Origin: Candidatus Heimdallarchaeota archaeon LC_2
GTDB lineage: Archaea; Asgardarchaeota; Heimdallarchaeia; Heimdallarchaeales; Kariarchaeaceae
Direction: 5' to 3'
Assembly (NCBI GenBank): GCA_001940725.1
Contig: MDVR01000107.1
Location: 1 to 48,849, forward strand
Length of the DNA stretch: 48,849 bases
The position numbers and the translations under genes were made by a program. Positions 45,048 through 48,849 of this stretch are shown piece after piece (within the stretch, counting starts at the first letter, position 1; each line of letters begins with the position of its first letter). The notes under the pieces were generated by a model. That model saw nothing but the letters and a program-made list of their open reading frames with translations. It was not told the origin of the DNA and ran no database searches.

Positions 45048-45989
45048 TTATTTATTTAATTTTATTTTGGAAAAATTATTATTGGAGGGGCTTCCTTTAG
45101 TTATATTCAATTCTAATTTTTCTAAATCCATTATTATTGTACACACTGTTCCTACATCCTCCATAGTTTTACCTTGAATATATTTTCTACATATTGGAAA
45201 TTCAGTATCAGATTCGTCTGAAAGAATATTTTTCATGTTTTCTAATGATTGATCAGTTAAATTAGATATTAATGAAGAAGCTTTTTCATACCGTGAAAAT
45301 GAACTTTCCATATTTTCTGGTTGTTGGTTAAGTGTAATATTCTTAAGAAAATGATTAGTATGCATAAATACAGACTTGTTCACTTCTAAGAAGTATAATT
45401 TTTCCCCACCAAATTCTATATCTTGATAATTACCATTATTATCAGCAATAATTATATTCCCTGCACATCCCACAATTAAATTATTTACCCATTTGATCGC
45501 TTGAGAGAAAGATTCTTTTTCAAGAATTGATCGCAATATTAAATGGATGGGGAATCCGTTTAGCGGCTCAGAAACATGGAGGAAGTTGAGAGAAACACCT
45601 AGTCCAAAATTATTGAATCCAATTTTACCAATAATTCCTGGTTCAGTTATTTGTAAAATTTCAACTCCATTATTTAGTTTAATTTGCATAATCACAGCTA
45701 ATTCTTCAAAATCAGCTGCCCAATCCCAATTTTGACCTAATAATTTTGATTCTTTAAAATATAATGCTGTACATTCAGTTGATCCATTTTCCATGTTTGA
45801 CATAATTTCACTTCGCGAATTCAGAGCATAAATCCACAAAGGATCGACATCAGCACCCTCGGCAATTCCTTCAATTTCTTCTACAAATTCTTTATTTTCT
45901 GTGGCTATCGTTTTCATGAATTTACTTGCGAATTCTAAAATGTGTCTCTCATTCTCTATTCTCTCATTATTGTTGAGTTGTTTAGTCAC
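45048..45989 (-). CDS. C45-family peptidase/acyltransferase-like hydrolase
   Basis: The 313-aa protein has the AAT/C45 Ntn-hydrolase pattern: NSRSEI, then STEC73TALYF with Cys73 as the candidate catalytic N-terminal nucleophile after self-cleavage, then LLGQNWDWA, EPGIIGKIGFNNFGLGVSLN and NGNYQDIEFGGEKLYF. Family members cleave or form amides (penicillin acyltransferase, acid ceramidase-like, peptide amidases). Substrate is unknown. It has no signal peptide. The protein is slightly short at the N-terminus, where the usual RG-x-Q-G segment is not seen. Confidence 0.75.
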   Translation of the reverse strand: MTKQLNNNERIENERHILEFASKFMKTIATENKEFVEEIEGIAEGADVDPLWIYALNSRSEIMSNMENGSTECTALYFKESKLLGQNWDWAADFEELAVIMQIKLNNGVEILQITEPGIIGKIGFNNFGLGVSLNFLHVSEPLNGFPIHLILRSILEKESFSQAIKWVNNLIVGCAGNIIIADNNGNYQDIEFGGEKLYFLEVNKSVFMHTNHFLKNITLNQQPENMESSFSRYEKASSLISNLTDQSLENMKNILSDESDTEFPICRKYIQGKTMEDVGTVCTIIMDLEKLELNITKGSPSNNNFSKIKLNK

Positions 45990-46124
45990 ATCAGTATAGA
46001 ATCTAATTGCCTTATGAATTCGCTTCTTTAATAATTTACCATGTTGGTAACCAATTTATCTAGGTGTCCCCGAAAGTTGAATTAGTGGAAATTTTTCATT
46101 TTGCAATGTTAACAAATTTCATAT

Positions 46125-46362
46125 TTAATGCGATATTATAAATCCCTCGTTCAAGTCTAATCTTCTAAATTTCTGATAAATTGAATTTAATGAAGACTCT
46201 TCAAATTCTTTTGATAATCTATCTAATACTTTACAAAAAAATACTGGAATCATCCAAGGTTCCAGGATGTAAAACCAAGTTTTGACCTGTGCCTGAATTG
46301 TTATGACGAATATCAACTCCTTCAATTGAGATCAAATTCTGATCTTTATAATAATAAACAAT
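46125..46362 (-). pseudogene. Frameshifted gene remnant
   Basis: On the minus strand two frames join into one plausible protein: ISIEGVDIRHNNSGTGQN ... LVLHPGTLDDSSIFL, then after a T7 run (A7 on the plus strand, 46235-46241) KVLDRLSKEFEESSLNSIYQ ... The first part ends at a TAA and the second part starts out of frame at the homopolymer. It is either a one-base error or a true frameshift. The family is not recognised and no upstream body exists. Confidence 0.35.
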
Positions 46363-46386
46363 TCAATTTCATTCGTTTTCATTTCA

Positions 46387-47148
46387 CTAGAATAATAGTG
46401 AAAGACAAGTCAATGCACCTTCACATTTTTGAAATTCACTCATATCAAGGAGGATGACGTCAAATCCATTATCTTGTATTAGTTGTTTAACACGTGGATA
46501 TCCATTAGGAATTATTACCTGATCATTTATTGCTAGTGAATTTGCAGCATATGATTCATTTTCAGGAACAACAATAGATGTGAAATCACTAAATACATCA
46601 TGATTCAAATATTTAGAAGTACCTAGCATCATGTTATTACCTAAATAAGTCACATAACTTTTAAGATGCACAATTTCAGGATCAGTAATAATTTTTAGAT
46701 TACAATCCAGTTTACTACTTAGTTGTTTTATCCCTTCTATATTTGTTCTCGAGGAGTTACCACATATCAATAAATTATTTTCATGGATATGAATAATATC
46801 TCCTCCTTCCAATGTACCAGGATATTCTATTACCTCAATATCCTTGAATTCTCGCAAAGCATTTTCAACTGGACCGACTTCTCCACGCCTACTTTCAATA
46901 CCAGGACGTGTAATAACTGCCTTATTTCCCTTTATCACGGCAGTGTCTTCTACAAAGCAACAATCGGGGTGATTCGCATCTCCTTGTAACGTTATTATCT
47001 CTATATTCATTTCCTTCAGTATGTTAATATAATCATGATGTTGAGATTTTGCCTTATTTAAGTTTAATAAGTGATGATATGGAAAATCAGATATACAATT
47101 TAAGTATGAAGAACTAAGATCTCTCACGATGGCTTTTCTGAATTTCAT
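46387..47148 (-). CDS. Dimethylarginine dimethylaminohydrolase (DDAH)
   Basis: The protein is 253 aa from ATG 47148 (MKFRKAIVRDL, the usual DDAH start); an ATG at 47193 would add 15 residues. Guanidino-hydrolase signatures are present: CCFVEDTAVI, then ITRPGIESRRGEV, YPGTLEGGDI, HLKSYVTYL (catalytic His in the HLKS segment), and a C-terminal EGALTC248LSL with the nucleophile Cys. It hydrolyses N-methylated arginine to citrulline and dimethylamine or acts on related guanidines. A housekeeping-type metabolic gene outside the defence region. Confidence 0.85.
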   Translation of the reverse strand: MKFRKAIVRDLSSSYLNCISDFPYHHLLNLNKAKSQHHDYINILKEMNIEIITLQGDANHPDCCFVEDTAVIKGNKAVITRPGIESRRGEVGPVENALREFKDIEVIEYPGTLEGGDIIHIHENNLLICGNSSRTNIEGIKQLSSKLDCNLKIITDPEIVHLKSYVTYLGNNMMLGTSKYLNHDVFSDFTSIVVPENESYAANSLAINDQVIIPNGYPRVKQLIQDNGFDVILLDMSEFQKCEGALTCLSLLF

Positions 47149-47323
47149 AAGTAATTTGAATTTAAATCGAATAAAAAATTCGTGTTTGCCCATAGTAAAA
47201 ATAACTAACAAATTTTTTCGCGTTTTTTTTAATATATTTTGCTTATTTTTTACACTACTAGCTAGACATCTAGCTATTTGGTAACATGTCTATTTATATT
47301 TCCGAATTATTAATGACTATTAA

Positions 47324-48133
47324 GTGTCACGAATAACGGCTGTACATCTTACTATAGGGTATATTGTAGTTCTTGTGGTCATTTTATTTGTTTTAAGACG
47401 TCGTATGAAGAATAAAGATTATTTATTCGATCTTTTTCTTCTGGGGGCTTTTGGATGGATTATTGCGTTCTTCTTTGAGTCTATTTCACTCCAATTCTTA
47501 ACTGATTTTGCTCTATACAAAATTGGAATTGATTTAGATGATCCTGAATTGTTAGTTGATACATATGCAAATTTACTATTTTTACTTTTAGGTCCTCTGC
47601 TGATTGGTTTTTCTGAAGAATTAGCTCGTTACCAAACATTTCGATTGTATAAATCAATTGACAAATTCATGTTTAAATACAGGTTTAAAACGTCTTTATT
47701 AATAGGAATGGGGTGGGCTACTGCTGAAATTCTAGTTTTATCTAGTTTTGCTTTGTTAGAGGGCGATGGTTATGATATTAATTTGTATTCCACTTTACTA
47801 GGTTTTTACGTTCGTTTAGTTTCATATGTATTCCATATTTCTCTTAGTTTCATTGTATTTTTTGCAGTATATGAAAAATCAGCCAAATCTAGAAGTCTTG
47901 GAATTGCAATATTATTCAATATCCTGTTAAACGCGATTTTTTCAATATGGATAATATTCTTCCAAAATCTAGCAAAAGAACAACCCATTGTCTATATTAT
48001 TTCACAACAATTAATGATGGGTATTGTCGTGCTTTCAATATTAGTATTTACTCTAAAATATTGGATCCCACATTCAGAATCGATACTAGAAACAACAGAT
48101 GTTATTAAGAAAAAGCATCAACAATTGAGTTAA
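47324..48133 (+). CDS. YhfC-like integral membrane protein
   Basis: The 269-aa protein has a GTG start and about seven TM helices. The motif order FSEELARYQTFR followed by LIGMGWATAEIL resembles the EE-x2-R and G-x-G-x2-x-E motifs of the YhfC family, putative intramembrane metallopeptidases related to CPBP proteins. It lacks the exact GxGHG form, so activity is uncertain. It stands alone, 11 bp before the terminal tandem repeat. Confidence 0.5.
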   Translation: MSRITAVHLTIGYIVVLVVILFVLRRRMKNKDYLFDLFLLGAFGWIIAFFFESISLQFLTDFALYKIGIDLDDPELLVDTYANLLFLLLGPLLIGFSEELARYQTFRLYKSIDKFMFKYRFKTSLLIGMGWATAEILVLSSFALLEGDGYDINLYSTLLGFYVRLVSYVFHISLSFIVFFAVYEKSAKSRSLGIAILFNILLNAIFSIWIIFFQNLAKEQPIVYIISQQLMMGIVVLSILVFTLKYWIPHSESILETTDVIKKKHQQLS

Positions 48134-48144
48134 TGAACTTATAC

Positions 48145-48849
48145 AATAATCTCAATTTTCTTCGTTGTCTTTTATAATCCACTTTCCCTTAGTATTTTGG
48201 ATTGATATCATTTCCGTATTATGTACTGGTCCATCATATAGTCCTAAATGATGGTTTAGAATTAATCTCATCACTTCTCCATAAATCAATAATAGTTTTT
48301 GTTTTAATAATCTCAATTTTCTTCGTTGTCTTTTATAATCCACTTTCCCTTAGTATTTTGGATTGATATCATTTCCGTATTATGTACTGGTCCATCATAT
48401 AGTCCTAAATGATGGTTTAGAATTAATCTCATCACTTCTCCATAAATCAATAATAGTTTTTGTTTTAATAATCTCAATTTTCTTCGTTGTCTTTTATAAT
48501 CCACTTTCCCTTAGTATTTTGGATTGATATCATTTCCGTATTATGTACTGGTCCATCATATAGTCCTAAATGATGGTTTAGAATTAATCTCATCACTTCT
48601 CCATAAATCAATAATAGTTTTTGTTTTAATAATCTCAATTTTCTTCGTTGTCTTTTATAATCCACTTTCCCTTAGTATTTTGGATTGATATCATTTCCGT
48701 ATTATGTACTGGTCCATCATATAGTCCTAAATGATGGTTTAGAATTAATCTCATCACTTCTCCATAAATCAATAATAGTTTTTGTTTTAATAATCTCAAT
48801 TTTCTTCGTTGTCTTTTATAATCCACTTTCCCTTAGTATTTTGGATTGA
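48145..48849. repeat. Perfect 161-bp tandem repeat, 4.4 units, to window end
   Basis: Units begin at 48145, 48306, 48467, 48628 and 48789 (partial), each starting AATAATCTCAATTTTCTTCG, with no visible substitutions. The unit length is not a multiple of 3; each unit carries the same 63-codon minus-strand frame that overlaps the next. Exact identity and position at the window end suggest recent amplification or an assembly loop. Confidence 0.9.

Noticed and set aside
48152..48826. Four identical 63-aa minus-strand frames as genes
   Set aside because: They are produced by one 161-bp repeat, overlap each other by about 31 bp, lack a start context and have no recognisable product.
48145..48849. 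Terminal repeat as a CRISPR array
   Set aside because: Units are 161 bp with no variable spacers; the whole unit is identical.
1..48849. Borg-like or viral extrachromosomal element because of tandem repeats
   Set aside because: Only the two window ends have perfect repeats, no terminal inverted repeat joins them, and there are no replication or capsid genes.

Overview
The window is an AT-rich (roughly 70% A+T by eye) archaeal-looking accessory region. Four promoters point to archaea: a TATA-like box is centred about 26-28 nt upstream of the ATG of the genes at 4043, 35372, 43400 (minus) and 43622, which is the leaderless arrangement. Operon-internal genes instead show GGAGG-type ribosome sites. 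The mix of stand-alone TnpB, a Ski2-like helicase, leucine-rich-repeat proteins, a Myb/SANT-like domain, DDAH, a C45-type acyltransferase and a giant signal-peptide/TM protein is compatible with an Asgard archaeon. This is inference; no marker gene settles the lineage. No rRNA, tRNA or CRISPR array was seen.

Layout. 1-1080: a perfect 579-bp tandem duplication holding a partial hypothetical gene and an inverted repeat. 1391-6740: an IS481/IS3-like element with 34-bp terminal inverted repeats, a DUF2441-like gene, two copies of a structured repeat ending in a hairpin plus T-run, a HEPN-NB-ARC-TPR STAND protein, and a solo inverted end of the same IS right after that gene. 6783-12631 (minus): a four-gene operon of a two-GHKL-domain histidine kinase-like protein, a receiver-domain protein, an unknown protein and an N6-adenine DNA methyltransferase. 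12752-13862: LRR-like gene, gene fragment and repeat. 14055-19414: a TIGR02391/HEPN protein, a possible GIY-YIG-like protein, a RecF/OLD-like ATPase with a Toprim-like partner, and small membrane proteins. 19663-24953: a PRTase-CE-like protein, a Myb-plus-membrane-receptor gene with an in-frame amber codon, and a PD-(D/E)XK-like protein. 25134-34914 (minus): a second LRR-like gene/fragment/repeat unit, then the operon it derives from, in which a membrane protein, a 2078-aa giant with a candidate nuclease core, an LRR-like partner and a 4-TM protein follow each other. 35372-44014: two CMD/AhpD-like paralogues flanking a TnpB element, a PD-(D/E)XK nuclease, a RecA-like protein and a Ski2-like helicase. 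44087-48133: LRR protein, C45 acyltransferase-like, a frameshifted remnant, DDAH and a YhfC-like membrane protein. 48145-48849: a perfect 161-bp tandem repeat running off the window.

Most of 2.8-43.4 kb reads as a defence island: STAND/HEPN, TIGR02391, ATPase-Toprim, PRTase-CE, methyltransferase with kinase/receiver, and nuclease/helicase genes are interleaved with IS and TnpB scars. The strongest candidates for undescribed systems are (i) the GHKL kinase / receiver / unknown / methyltransferase operon, (ii) the giant membrane-anchored protein with its LRR-like partner, whose 3' tail plus partner gene has been copied twice elsewhere beside a repeated hairpin RNA-like element, and (iii) the PD-(D/E)XK / RecA-like / Ski2-like convergent module between the two CMD genes. 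All functional statements are from reading motifs; no database search was run.
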